DNA of 64,000 bases, taken from NCBI GenBank assembly GCA_963758335.1, contig CAVWVF010000004.1, forward strand, positions 558,001 to 622,000, given 5' to 3'. The stretch comes from Roseiarcus sp963758335. Its GTDB lineage: Bacteria; Pseudomonadota; Alphaproteobacteria; Rhizobiales; Beijerinckiaceae. Below are positions 9,155-17,633 of the stretch, piece after piece. Under the pieces are notes generated by a model. That model was not told the DNA's origin, did no database searches, and worked only from the letters and a program-made list of their open reading frames with translations. Made by a program: the position numbers and the translations under genes. Numbering within the stretch: position 1 is the stretch's first letter; the number at the start of each line of letters is the position of its first letter.

Positions 9155-9496
9155 TCAGTCCTTTGCGAGGAGGTGCGTCGGATAGCCAAGCATGGTCGAT
9201 ACGCGGCGGCTGTGGCGATCGGTGTAGACGAAGGCCGGTCCGTCGAGGCGATAGCTTCCGGGCCAAGCGATTTGGAAGCTGGTGTCGGTTTCCTCGAAGG
9301 CGATGGATTCCGGGTCGCCGTCGCGGGCGAGGCGGGCGGCGAGGTGATCGGAGGGGTCGAGGAGCCAAGCATCGCCTGTTTCGGTCGAGAACAGGACAAG
9401 CTGGTCGACGGTGACGACGCGTCCGTCATGAGCGGCGGCCCGTCGCTGGATGGAGCGAATCTCGTCGGCGAGTCGAAGCCGAGGACGGTTGCGCAT
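9155..9496 (-). CDS. Conserved hypothetical protein, soluble
   Basis: A 113-residue open frame that looks like genuine coding sequence. It has a charged N-terminus (RNRPRLRLADEIRSIQRRAA), a central VVTVDQLVLFSTETGDAWLL, and an aromatic SYRLDGPAFVYTDRHSR near the end. No signal peptide or membrane segment is seen, and I do not recognise a family. It lies between the 3' break of the IS1595 transposase and the 3' break of the IS6 transposase. The latter's reading runs antiparallel to nothing else, so this may be a passenger gene caught between two elements. Confidence 0.5.
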   Translation of the reverse strand: MRNRPRLRLADEIRSIQRRAAAHDGRVVTVDQLVLFSTETGDAWLLDPSDHLAARLARDGDPESIAFEETDTSFQIAWPGSYRLDGPAFVYTDRHSRRVSTMLGYPTHLLAKD

Positions 9497-9577
9497 AGCT
9501 TTGCCCGATCTGGTTTGGATCGACCGTTGCGGGGGGCGAAGCGATGGACGTCTTCACCAAGCTGTTCGGCGAGTTCC

Positions 9578-10193
9578 TATTGAAATGGTTGTGGATCTGG
9601 GCATGAACTGAGCTGAATTTTTGCAGCGTCTTCATGCTTCGAAACCGCTGCATGGCCCGTTCTCGTCGTCGGAACGGCTGATGCGAATTCTCGGCGCGAT
9701 TGTTGAGCCGACGACCGGCCTCCTGGCGATCGGCGTTGCCGATCTCTTTCATCGCCGCGGGATAAGAGCAAAGCCCGTCGGTGACGACGCTCAGCGGTCG
9801 GCCATATTTCTTCATGATGCGCTTGAGAAACTTCAGCGCCGCGGCCTTGTCCCGCTTCGCCGTGACGACCGCTTCCAAGACCTCGCCTTCATGGTCGACA
9901 GCGCGCCAGAGATAGCAGAGCTTGCCGTTGACCTTCACGAACGCCTCATCCAAATGCCACCGCCACTGAGGATACCCGCGCATGTGCGCCACCCGCCTTT
10001 TTCGGATCTCAGCGGCAAACATCGGGCCAAATCGGTTCCACCAAAACCGGACCGTCTCATGGCTGATGTCGATCCCGCGCTCGGCCAAGAGATCCTCGAC
10101 GTTGCGCAGCGACAGCGGGTACTTCACGTACATCAGCACCGCCAGACGGATTATCTCGGGCGAGCTGTTGAAATAGCGGAACGGGTTGATCAT
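9578..10193 (-). pseudogene. IS6-family transposase, C-terminally truncated
   Basis: The protein begins MINPFRYFNSSPEIIRLAVL and carries the complete DDE set: Asp in WHLDEAFVK (residue 82), Asp in VVTDGL (139) and Glu in NNRAENSH (168). It follows the short rhizobial IS6 pattern. After VHAQIHNHFN (residue 205) the family sequence ends and unrelated sequence continues in frame to a stop at 9426. The last ~25 residues of a normal IS6 transposase are therefore missing or replaced. I could not find the matching terminal inverted repeats, so element boundaries are not given. Confidence 0.8.
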
Positions 10194-10538
10194 GGCCTCA
10201 AGCTACCAACCACAGCCAAAGACGACCCGAAAAATTGGTCTGACAATGCCATGGGCCCGCCCTCGCAGCTCTGTCGCCGAGCCAATTCGCTCGGAGATGT
10301 CGAAATCGGACTGCTTCGTTGCGAGAGGCGGCGAACCATCGGGCATTGCGGGCGCGAACCCGGCGAGGGTTGGTGTCATGCCAATATCGAGCAATGGGTT
10401 CGGTCCTGGCGTGGCGCTCCTCTTTCTGTTGGGAGCGCCGTTCCTCACCACCTTCAGCCCGAAGAAGCGATGCCCATTCCAACCCTAGACGCGGATTGCG
10501 ACAATCGTGTCGGCGGCCCTCGGCGCTCCGTCCCGGGT
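10194..10538. other. No gene recognised
   Basis: This 345-bp stretch between the IS6 transposase start and the DUF899 gene shows no frame with convincing coding character. It probably holds the IS6 upstream end and a remnant of unknown origin. I see no promoter-like motif. Confidence 0.3.
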
Positions 10539-11267
10539 CTAACGGGCGTATTCGTCGTGCAGTTTCACCCAGGCCATCGGGGACGGCAAGTCCTCCTCCT
10601 GCCGGCCGAAGGCGGTGACGTCGAGCAGCTGATAGGCGGGGTTCAGCGCGTCGAGGCCGCGCGCATAGGCCGAGTAGGTCCGATAAACCGCGCCGTCGGG
10701 CTCTTTCACGAAGGCGCTGATCCCGGGCAGGTCGGTCGTTCGCGTCTCGATCGAGGCGAAGTTGTAGCGGACCGCGCCCTCGCCCGCCGTATATTCGGGA
10801 AGGAACGAGACGTCGAAGTCGTAGTTGAAGTCGCCGTCGCCGGACGAGTACCAGGGAAAGCTCCAGCCCATCCGCTTCGCGATCGCCTCGAGCTTGGCGC
10901 GCGGCGCGCGCGACACGGCGACGAGCCGCGTGTCGCGGGCCTCGAGATGCGCCGTCACCCCGTTGTAGCCGTCGGCCCAGAAGGAGCAGCTCTTGCATGG
11001 CTTCTCCCAGTCGGGGGCGAACATGAAGTGATAGACGACGAGCTGGCGGCGTCCGCCGAACAGATCGCCGAGCGCGAAGTTTTGCCCCTCCGGCCCGTCG
11101 AACCGGTAGTCCTTGTCGATCCTGAGCCAGGGCATGGCGCGGCGCTTGCGGCTCAGTTGGTCGCGCAGACGGGTGAGTTCCTTCTCCTCATCGAGGAGGC
11201 GCCGTCGCGCCGCGAGCCATTCGTCGAGCGTGACGACGGGATGATCGGTCATGTCCGGCTCCATCAT
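10539..11267 (-). CDS. DUF899 family (thioredoxin-like fold) protein
   Basis: A 242-residue protein of the DUF899 family. Diagnostic stretches are RRAMPWLRIDKDYRFDG, LFGGRRQLVVYHFMF, the CKSCSFWADGYNG motif (Cys-x2-Cys at about residue 150), and a C-terminal LDVTAFGRQEEDLPSP region. Members are predicted thioredoxin-like proteins of unknown substrate, often next to regulators or SRPBCC proteins, although here the neighbours are insertion sequences. An alternative start five codons in (MTDHPVV) is equally possible. The frame is intact. Confidence 0.85.
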   Translation of the reverse strand: MMEPDMTDHPVVTLDEWLAARRRLLDEEKELTRLRDQLSRKRRAMPWLRIDKDYRFDGPEGQNFALGDLFGGRRQLVVYHFMFAPDWEKPCKSCSFWADGYNGVTAHLEARDTRLVAVSRAPRAKLEAIAKRMGWSFPWYSSGDGDFNYDFDVSFLPEYTAGEGAVRYNFASIETRTTDLPGISAFVKEPDGAVYRTYSAYARGLDALNPAYQLLDVTAFGRQEEDLPSPMAWVKLHDEYAR

Positions 11268-11608
11268 GAACCTTTGCGGCGCGCCCGGGAGGCGCGGCGG
11301 CTCAGGCGGAACAGACGGGCGCCGTCTCGAGCCAGACGGCGCGCCGTCGGCCCCATTTGTTTAGCACGGGCGCCAAGCCTTTTCGTAGGCGACAATTCGT
11401 CGCGTCCCGCGCTGGTATTCGGTCGCTAGCGCATGTTGGATCGGTCGCCCATGGTCCCTGCTCGCCGCGCGCGGGGAGAAGGTCAGGATGAGGGGCTGGG
11501 CGAGTTCCGGACGGGCCAGCCGCGCCGCTCTCACCTCTGCCCTTATATGACGAGAGAAAAGTCAAGCGGTTTGCGCGCTGGCCTTCTTGGATGGGACGAT
11601 CTCTGCCT
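11268..11608. other. Non-coding stretch with a REP-like palindrome
   Basis: No gene is seen. Around 11447-11500 there is a GC-rich hairpin-prone stretch (CTGCTCGCCGCGCGCGGGGAG, then AAGGTCAGGATGAGGGG). It is related in sequence to the palindromic units found near the rha genes at 44.6 and 45.1 kb. It lies downstream of both flanking convergent remnants. Confidence 0.35.
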
Positions 11609-12293
11609 TCATCTCCGCCTCGACCTCGGCGAGATCCCGGCCAAGCGGCGGCATTCGCGGCTCAACTCAGCCTTCAGCCTCGGCATGATCGGCAACGCCG
11701 CCAGGCGCTCCAGCCGATCCGGCGCCATCGGGTCGAAATCGCGAACGCCTTGGGCGAACAGCAACGCCTTCACCCGATTGCGGTGGGACGTCTGTTCCTT
11801 GACGAGCCGCTCGTACTCGCGGTGTGGACGCTTCGCGTCTTCTTCCGCTTCGCTCGGGACCTCGACGACCCGGCAGGCGTCGAGCTCGCCCCGCAAAAGG
11901 CGCGCCAGGGTCCGCACGAGCTTGTCGGCGTCCACGCCGTCCGACTTGACCCGGCGCGCCCGGCGGTCGACCCGCGACGCTTGCCGGCTCGATCTCGTAG
12001 ACATCGTAATCCGCCAGCTTCAGAGCGCGGTGCAGCCAATGGCCGTCCCGTCCAGCCTCGAAGCAAACATGAACCTTGACCGGAAGGCCGCTTCGCTTTT
12101 CCTCGTCGGCGCTGACGCGCCGCAAAAGCTCCAGCAACCCATAAAGGTCGCCGCCACACACCTCATGGCGGCGAACCCTCCATTGCTGCGGTGTGCCGAC
12201 CCCGACCAGCCACTTCGATCGGCTCAGTTCCAATGCGACGAAAACTGGGGCAAACTCATTCTCGGCGACGGGCGCAATCTGCTCGATAAGCAT
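11609..12293 (-). pseudogene. IS110-family transposase, frameshifted and 3'-truncated
   Basis: The N-terminal DEDD (RuvC-like) domain is recognisable: FVALELSRSKWLVGV, then VCFEAGRDGHWLHRAL and IEPASV. After a frame change near 12000 come RRARRVKSDGVDADKLVRTL and LVKEQTSHRNRVKALLFAQG. The DEDD acidic residues in ALELSRSKW, CFEAGRDG and KSDGVDAD are visible. The C-terminal transposase_20 domain with the catalytic Ser is absent. Just upstream (12319-12343) lies a perfect 9-bp hairpin that may mark the element end. Confidence 0.78.
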
Positions 12294-12318
12294 GATCGAT
12301 CCTATGTTCGGGTTTGGA

Positions 12319-12343
12319 CGCTTCGACTATAGGCGTCGAAGCG
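12319..12343. repeat. Hairpin upstream of the IS110 remnant
   Basis: CGCTTCGAC and GTCGAAGCG form a perfect 9-bp inverted repeat separated by seven bases. It could be an IS110 end structure or a transcription terminator, but there is no T-run on either side. Confidence 0.4.
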
Positions 12344-12425
12344 CCCGTCGCCGCATAGGATCTCTCCCGCATAGCCAGTCGAGAGACGGGCGTCTTTCAC
12401 GCCCTATGCGGGGCGAGGGGGAATA

Positions 12426-13015
12426 TCATTTCGCCGGCGGCAGCGCGATCTTCGCTGCGACGGCATACCCGCGCGTCTTGCCGCCGTTCGATGCGTCGGC
12501 CGTATTCATGGCGTCGAACAGGTCGGACGCCCTGACCCAGACCGGCGGATATCTGTAGCCCGCGACATCGAGGATGAGGAACCTGTCGGGTCTTCTCGTC
12601 ATAGGCCGCGAGCGGCGAGATATGGCCGCCCGTCTGCTGCCCCAGCGTCTTGCGCAGGTAGTTGCCGCGCCAGGACATCGCGCGGCAGCACCGCGTCCGT
12701 GCTGTCGTCGAGCACGTTGTCCTGCGTGAAGAAGCGGTAGGGTTGAAAGTCCGGGGTCGACGGCGCCGGAACGTTCAGCGCGTTGAGGACCATCACCATG
12801 CTGGCGACGCCGCAATAGGCCTGGGTCTTCTGGGTGACGAAGTGGATCGAGAGCGGAAAATAGGCTTCGAGCGCCTTGCTCTCGAGCAGAAATGTCTCGC
12901 CGTCGTGCGAGCTGAAATCCGTGAGGCCCGCCGGCAGCGGCAGGGTTTCGGCCCGCGCGCCGGACGCCGCGACGCAGAGCGCGAACACGAGCCATCGCAA
13001 TCGACAAACCGGCAT
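12426..13015 (-). pseudogene. Phytochelatin synthase-like exported protease, internally deleted
   Basis: Bacterial phytochelatin synthase-like proteins cleave glutathione's Gly (papain-like clan CA) and relate to metal tolerance. The chosen start, MPVCRLRWLVFALCV, is a typical signal peptide ending ASGARA. The catalytic Cys is in QAYCGVASMVM, the His in GGHISPLAAYD, and the Asp in LILDVAGYRYPPVW. After VLPRDVLARQ the sequence jumps to NYLRKTLGQ, with a shift of frame near 12665. Another shift occurs near 12595. About 50 residues between the Cys and His regions are missing compared with relatives (~240 aa), so the product would not fold normally. Confidence 0.75.
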
Positions 13016-13197
13016 TTCGGACCTCGAATTGAGCTTGAGCGGCGGCGTCGCCGCGCTCCTCGCAAAGACGGCGCCGCCGGATGCCCCGCTTCTCCGCCAG
13101 CTTGCCCCGCTCGCAGGTTTCGGGCAAGCCTGCCCGCCGGAAGGCATGGGGCGCGCGCCTCGCGCGTCGAGCGCGAGGCGCAAAAAGGAGCGGCGGA

Positions 13198-13540
13198 ATG
13201 AGCGACGCGGCGGCGCCTGCGCTGACCCGGCGCGCCCTGTTTCGGCGCATCGGCGCGGGCGCCGGCGGGGCCGCGCTCATGCAGGCGATGAGGAGCCTCG
13301 GCTTCGCGGCGGAATCGCCGTACCGCGGCCCGATCAAGCTCGAGGGCGATCCGAAAGGGGCGTCGGTCGTCATCCTCGGGGCTGGCCTCGCGGGGCTGAC
13401 CGCGGCGTTCGAACTCGGCCGGGCCGGCTACAACGTCCAGGTCCTCGAATACAACAACCGCCCCGGCGGCCGGAACTGGACAATTCGCGGCGGCGACGTC
13501 TACACGGAGCTGGGCGGCGCGACCCAGCGTTGCGGGGCCT
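13198..13540 (+). pseudogene. Tat-exported flavin amine oxidase, N-terminal fragment
   Basis: The start ATG follows AAAAAGGAG. The N-terminus is a twin-arginine signal (TRRALFRRIGAGAGGAALMQ). The FAD-binding dinucleotide fold follows as VVILGAGLAGLTAAFELGRA, with the second FAD motif RPGGRNWT. After ELGGATQRC the sequence stops resembling an amine oxidase. The remaining ~400 residues, including the substrate domain, are missing and replaced by a fragment of a repetitive protein. It is divergent from the phytochelatin synthase gene, with ~180 bp between them. Confidence 0.75.
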
Positions 13541-13570
13541 TGGCATCGGCAGCTGGCGGGGCGGCGCAGC

Positions 13571-13786
13571 TCGGGGACGGGCGACACGATCAACGGCGCG
13601 GGATTTACCGTCAGCGCCGCAAGCGGGACGGGGCTCAAGGTCGGAGGCAACGGCTCGTCCGGAACCATCGATAACGTCCAGGGCTCGGGAGCGAGCGTGG
13701 AGCTCGAGGCAAATTCGCGCGTCCAGCTGACGGGGTCGAGCGACGTTCTTCCCCCTTCGCGATATCCGGAGCGCATGATCCGATAA
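13571..13786 (+). pseudogene. Fragment of a repetitive beta-helix-type surface protein
   Basis: In a frame different from the amine oxidase, about 70 residues read as Gly/Ser/Thr-rich repeats (GDTINGAGFTVSAASGTG, then LKVGGNGSSGTIDNV). These end at a TAA. The pattern suits a parallel beta-helix adhesin or autotransporter passenger. It is fused directly to the broken amine oxidase, so this is a rearrangement junction and not a domain fusion. Confidence 0.5.
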
Positions 13787-13850
13787 TAGCCGTTGCAGCG
13801 AGCTCATCCTATTCCAACCAAGCCCATTGGGTTGTCGCTCCTTGGGCGCG

Positions 13851-15137
13851 TTATCTCCACGCGACTAATGGCCAAAAGACGGAGGTCTCGATCTGACGCG
13901 CAATGAACGCTCGATCCCGTACCTTCTGAAGCTCGCGACGCTTAGTTTCAGCGCCGTAGGCGAGTTCGTCGGCATAGGCATTGGGAAGGGCGAAGCCGCA
14001 AGACGCATAGGCGGCGATGCGGTTCTGCTGAATCTTCAGCGCTGCGTTGCTCAGTCTCGCGAGTGCAGTTCCCATCTGGGCTAGCGTTGCGATGCTCGTT
14101 TTGTGACCCTCATATTTCGCACCGTCAGTTTCGGTCGTCCATCTTAGCAGAGTTCGTACTCCATTCTGCTGGCTGCGATCCTCGCCCAGGAGTCCCACGG
14201 CGTCGGCGCGGCATTGCCAGCAATGGCGCATCAATTTGGCGCCACCTTCCAGCCGGTCCTGCAGCGTCTTGAGCTCCATCGGGGTCGGTCCACGCTGGCC
14301 GGCCAGGCCGTAATGGGTTCCGTGCGCGGGGTCGGAGATCAGCGGCATCACGTTGTGCAAGAAGGCGCCGCGCTCCTTGACCCATTGGTTGACCTCGATC
14401 AGGTGCTCGTCGTTGACCCCGGGGATCATCACCGAGTTGATCTTGGTCAGGATGCCGCGCGCGGTCAGCATTTCGAGACCGAGCATTTGCCGCTCGTGCA
14501 GGATCTTCGACGCCTCGACGCCATGCCGGCGCTCGTGGCGGTAGAAGATCCAGGGATAGATCTTGGCGCCGATTTCGGGATCGACCATGTTGATCGTGAT
14601 CGTCACGTGGTCGACGTTCATCGCCGCGAGTTCGTCGACGTGGTCGGGCAGCGCCAGCCCGTTGGTCGACACGCATAGCTTGATATCGGGAATGACCCTC
14701 GCGATCGATGTGAAGGTCGCCTGCGTCTTCTTCCAGTCGTAGCAGGCGTCGCCTGGCCCGGCGATGCCGAGGACCGAAAGCTGCGGCACCTCGTTCGCCA
14801 CCGCGATGACTTTGCGCCGCGCCTCATTCGGCGTCAGTTTTTCCGACACCACGCCGGGCCGGCTCTCGTTGGCGCAATCGTACTTGCGATTGCAGTAGTT
14901 GCACTGGATGTTGCACGCGGGCGCGACGGCGACATGCATGCGGGCGAAATAGTGATGTTCCGAGTAGCAGGGATGATCCTTGATCCGCTCCCATACGCTT
15001 TCGTCCATATCCTCCGGCCGAGCTGACGAGCCGCAGGAGGACGAAGAGCAACCGCCGGAGGCGGCGGTTTGCTTCATCGCGTCAAAATCGATCGGGTTGA
15101 GGAGACTGTCGAGCGATATCGTGAAGGGCTGGCTCAT
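13851..15137 (-). CDS. nifB: Nitrogenase cofactor biosynthesis radical SAM protein NifB with an atypical C-terminus
   Basis: NifB builds the NifB-co [8Fe-9S-C] precursor of the nitrogenase cofactor. The protein starts MSQPFTISLDSLLNP and has the N-terminal ERIKDHPCYSEHHYFARMH motif. The radical SAM cysteines lie in CNIQCNYCNRKYDC, with the SAM-binding GPGDAC. The conserved run extends to CRADAVGLLGEDRS (about residue 320). After that the expected linker and NifX/NafY-like domain are not recognisable. The last ~105 residues (RTLLRWTTETDGAKYEG onward) are of unknown origin, and total length is 428 instead of ~500. NifB enzymes lacking NifX domains are known to work, so function may be retained. 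A sigma-54 promoter and NifA site lie upstream. Confidence 0.88.
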   Translation of the reverse strand: MSQPFTISLDSLLNPIDFDAMKQTAASGGCSSSSCGSSARPEDMDESVWERIKDHPCYSEHHYFARMHVAVAPACNIQCNYCNRKYDCANESRPGVVSEKLTPNEARRKVIAVANEVPQLSVLGIAGPGDACYDWKKTQATFTSIARVIPDIKLCVSTNGLALPDHVDELAAMNVDHVTITINMVDPEIGAKIYPWIFYRHERRHGVEASKILHERQMLGLEMLTARGILTKINSVMIPGVNDEHLIEVNQWVKERGAFLHNVMPLISDPAHGTHYGLAGQRGPTPMELKTLQDRLEGGAKLMRHCWQCRADAVGLLGEDRSQQNGVRTLLRWTTETDGAKYEGHKTSIATLAQMGTALARLSNAALKIQQNRIAAYASCGFALPNAYADELAYGAETKRRELQKVRDRAFIARQIETSVFWPLVAWR

Positions 15138-15170
15138 TGTCGCGCGTCCTGTCTGTCCAGCGACGATCAC

Positions 15171-15185
15171 GCAAGCAGCGTGCCA
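15171..15185 (-). promoter_or_regulatory. Sigma-54 (-24/-12) promoter of nifB
   Basis: Read on the minus strand the sequence is TGGCACGCTGCTTGC, an exact match to the RpoN consensus TGGCAC-N5-TTGC. It ends 34 bp before the nifB ATG, giving a predicted 5' leader of about 20 bases. Confidence 0.85.
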
Positions 15186-15269
15186 GTTTTCTTCTGCTGA
15201 AATATCAACAGCTTAAAGCGTCAGGCAACGGAGGGTTGTCAGACACCGGAGGTCCGTCGGACAGCGCAA

Positions 15270-15285
15270 TGTCGCATTGCCGACA
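15270..15285 (-). promoter_or_regulatory. NifA upstream activator sequence of nifB
   Basis: TGT-N10-ACA (TGTCGCATTGCCGACA) matches the NifA-binding consensus exactly. It lies about 118 bp upstream of the predicted start site of the sigma-54 promoter, the normal distance for NifA acting by DNA looping. Confidence 0.8.
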
Positions 15286-15400
15286 ATCCGGGGGCTTGTT
15301 TGGCCGGACCCAAAGAGGGCAGGGCGGCGTCGCGCGTCGTCCGGGCCGCACGGGCCGCGAGACCGCCATGGCGGGAAAGCGACGCCGCGCGGCCAGCGCT

Positions 15401-16439
15401 CTAAAAGCGCTTCATCTCGATGCGGTATTTGCGCAGCGCGTAGCCGATCTGTCGCGGCGTGATGTCGAGGATCCGCGCCGCCTTCGCCTGGACCCAGCCG
15501 GCGCGCTCCATCGCGTCGATGAGGCGCTCCTTTTCCGTCAGCCGAGCGTTCATCCCCGGACAGTCGCCGCCGTCCGCGCGCCCGCAGGTCTTCGATGCGG
15601 CAGCGGTGTTATCTGACGGTTCGCTCGGGGGCGCCGGCGCGGCGGGGGTCGGCCGGGCCGGTCGTTCGATAATCGGAGCGGCGATGGTCTTGCCTTCGGC
15701 GAGCTCGCCGATCGGATCCTCGAAGGCGCCTCGGCCGCTTCCCGCCCATAGCGTCGCCGACAGGCACTCCCCGGCGGCGCAGGAGAGATCTTCGCGAGTC
15801 ACGACTTCGCCGCTCGCGAGCGTCGCCGTACGTCGCACGCAATTTTCGAGCTCGCGAACATTGCCGGGGAAGTAGCAGCGCTTCAACATGTCCATCGCGC
15901 CGCCGGACAGCGAGAGCTTGCGGCCGTTTTCGCTGTTGAAGCGGTCGAGGAACGCGCGCGCGAGCAAACCGATGTCGCCGGGCCGATCGCGCAACGGGGG
16001 CAAGAAGATCGGAATGACGTTGATGCGATAATAGAGGTCCGCCCGGAACTCGCCCTTGGCCACCGCGTCTTCAAGGTTCTTGTTGGTCGCGCAAATGAGG
16101 CGCACGTCGACTTTCAGCGTGCGCGAGCCGCCGACACGCTCGAACTCGCCCTCCTGCAAGACCGGCGGTTGCGATGATCTCCGGCTCTCCCGCCGCGTCG
16201 AGGACGACGATCATGCCGAGCCGCATGTCGAAGAAGCTGCTCAGGACGTTGACGACATTGGAGAGCGTCTCATCGAGGCGCGCGGTGCCGTTGAGAATCT
16301 TCGAGATCTCGTAGATTCCCATCATCGCGACTTCTGGCGCGGCGCGATGTCGGCGCAAAGGCTGGGCCTCGGCGACATAGGTCGCCGGACGTTCGATGAC
16401 GGTCACGGCTCGCTCCAAGACGCCCTCCAACCAAGTCAA
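15401..16439 (-). pseudogene. nifA: nifA with its GAF-AAA+ core deleted
   Basis: NifA is the sigma-54 enhancer-binding activator of nif genes. The N-terminal part (PLRRHRAAPEVAMMGIYEIS, then VVNVLSSFFDMRLGMIVVLD) is the start of the GAF domain. At about 16165 it jumps into the late AAA+ domain (QEGEFERVGGSRTLKVDVRL) in another frame. Roughly 200 residues are gone, including Walker A, the GAFTGA loop and Walker B. The sensor region (CYFPGNVRELENCVRR), the Cys pair of oxygen-sensitive rhizobial NifA (SCAAGEC) and the C-terminal Fis-type HTH (AARILDITPRQIGYALRKY) are intact. As written it cannot hydrolyse ATP, so nifB would lack a local functional activator. Confidence 0.85.
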
Positions 16440-16861
16440 TGAGGGGCCTGATCGCTCGATCCGAGCGACCCAATGCTGACACGAAACGCGTTCTTCGTCG
16501 CGCGGAAATAACCGGCGCCCGAATCCCTTTCTTGCGCATGAATTTGGCGCCGTCGTTTCGGGCGGGTTTGCGGGAAAATCGCCCCTAAAATCGTGGGGTT
16601 GCGTCCGATTGAGGTTGCTCGCGATCCTGCCGGCGCGCGTTCTTTCGGGTTCGGACAGCCATCCTGGCGATTTTCGTCTCTACGATCAATGAATCAGGCG
16701 ACCATTGCGAGAGGGTTTGAGAGCAGACGCTGAACAATTCTTGTGCAGCGCAGCAAGAGGGTTTGAGCGCGCCTGATTCGCCAAACGGCATCCCGACCTT
16801 GTGTCGCTCGCGATGCGGCGCTCGGTCGGCGCGTCGGCATTACGCTAGACCAGGGCGGGGC
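16440..16861. other. Region upstream of nifA with small repeats
   Basis: No gene is found. GAGGGTTTGAG occurs twice (about 16712 and 16756). These copies are enclosed by a 10-bp inverted repeat, GAATCAGGCG at about 16690 and CGCCTGATTC at about 16772. I see no NifA site, sigma-54 promoter or FNR box for nifA here. Confidence 0.4.
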
Positions 16862-17341
16862 GTGTCGCGCTGCGCTTAAACGTGAGATTGCGCCCGCTTG
16901 CGAAGATCACTGCAGTTGAAGACGAGATTCATGGCGCCCTGAGTTTCAATTTAGCTGCATAAATGAGACTCAAGATTTGGGCTGGGTCGGCGCGAAAATG
17001 CCGACGGCAATAGTTTCGAAATGAGCGTGGCAGGCCCCAATCGTCCTGCCTTTGAGTTCTGCGATGTTTTTTCGGTTGGGTCGCGGCTGAGCCCCCAATT
17101 CCTAAGCCAAAGTCCGCGACGTCCCTGCCCTTCAGACCCTCCGGATCTCTGCTCAGCAGATCGCGTGTGGCCTCCTCAAGCCGGCTGGCTTCCTCCCAGC
17201 GCTTTGCTCGTCGTTGCCGCCTGCAGATCGTCCACTTGGCCCCCGCAAATTTCACCAACATTGCGGGCCCTCATTCTCAATTTAAGTACAGTACGGCAGG
17301 CCGAGTCTCAGATTTAACTACAGAGTCTCAATTTAGCTGCA
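16862..17341 (-). mobile_element. Tn7/TniA-like end element, copy 2
   Basis: It is homologous over its length to 5640-6117. It contains a degenerate minus-strand ORF (16929-17261), with KRWEEASRLEEATRD and GLKGRDVAD before the frame is lost. The ~19-20-bp repeat (consensus GAGTCTCAATTTAGCTGCA) occurs at 16941-16959. It occurs twice more in direct tandem at 17303-17322 and 17323-17341, at the other end. Arrays of ~20-bp transposase-binding repeats at both ends are characteristic of Tn7/Tn5053-like elements. With only an N-terminal transposase piece between them, this copy is a non-autonomous derivative. Confidence 0.55.
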
Positions 17342-17386
17342 AAAGGAAGCACTTGAAAACATTGAATCCGGCGTCTCACGTTTAAG

Positions 17387-17603
17387 GGGTCTGCCTCACT
17401 TTCCGTGCTGACCGAGAGCACTTTGAACTCATAACACACGGAAAACACAGAAGGATTTTACGAAGGGCCCGCGGGAAGAAATGTAGCGGGAAAATCACGG
17501 AACCGGACCCAGATTTACCCTGCGTTATCAATGGTCTTTCACGAATTAGTGGTTGCCGCCAGCACGGAAAGTGAGGCAGACCCACGGAAAGTGAGGAAGA
17601 CCC
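17387..17603. mobile_element. MITE-like element with 24-bp inverted repeats
   Basis: The word GGTCTGCCTCACTTTCCGTG begins at 17388. It is part of a perfect 24-bp inverted repeat with 17560-17583. A third, slightly different copy (CACGGAAAGTGAGGAAGACCC) follows directly at 17583-17603 as a tandem. The ~150 bases between have no coding frame. Tandem ~21-bp terminal units resemble IS21-family ends, but the family assignment is tentative. It sits immediately beside copy 2 of the Tn7-like element. Confidence 0.6.
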
Positions 17604-17633
17604 TTATTAAGTGCCAAACGATATCGAGGCCGG

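Noticed and set aside
14063..14272. Small plus-strand frame opposite nifB
   Set aside because: Shadow of the nifB C-terminal part without start signal or family match.
17303..17341. CRISPR-like repeats
   Set aside because: Only two tandem ~20-bp units with no spacer between them, matching the end repeats of the mobile element; no cas gene in the window.
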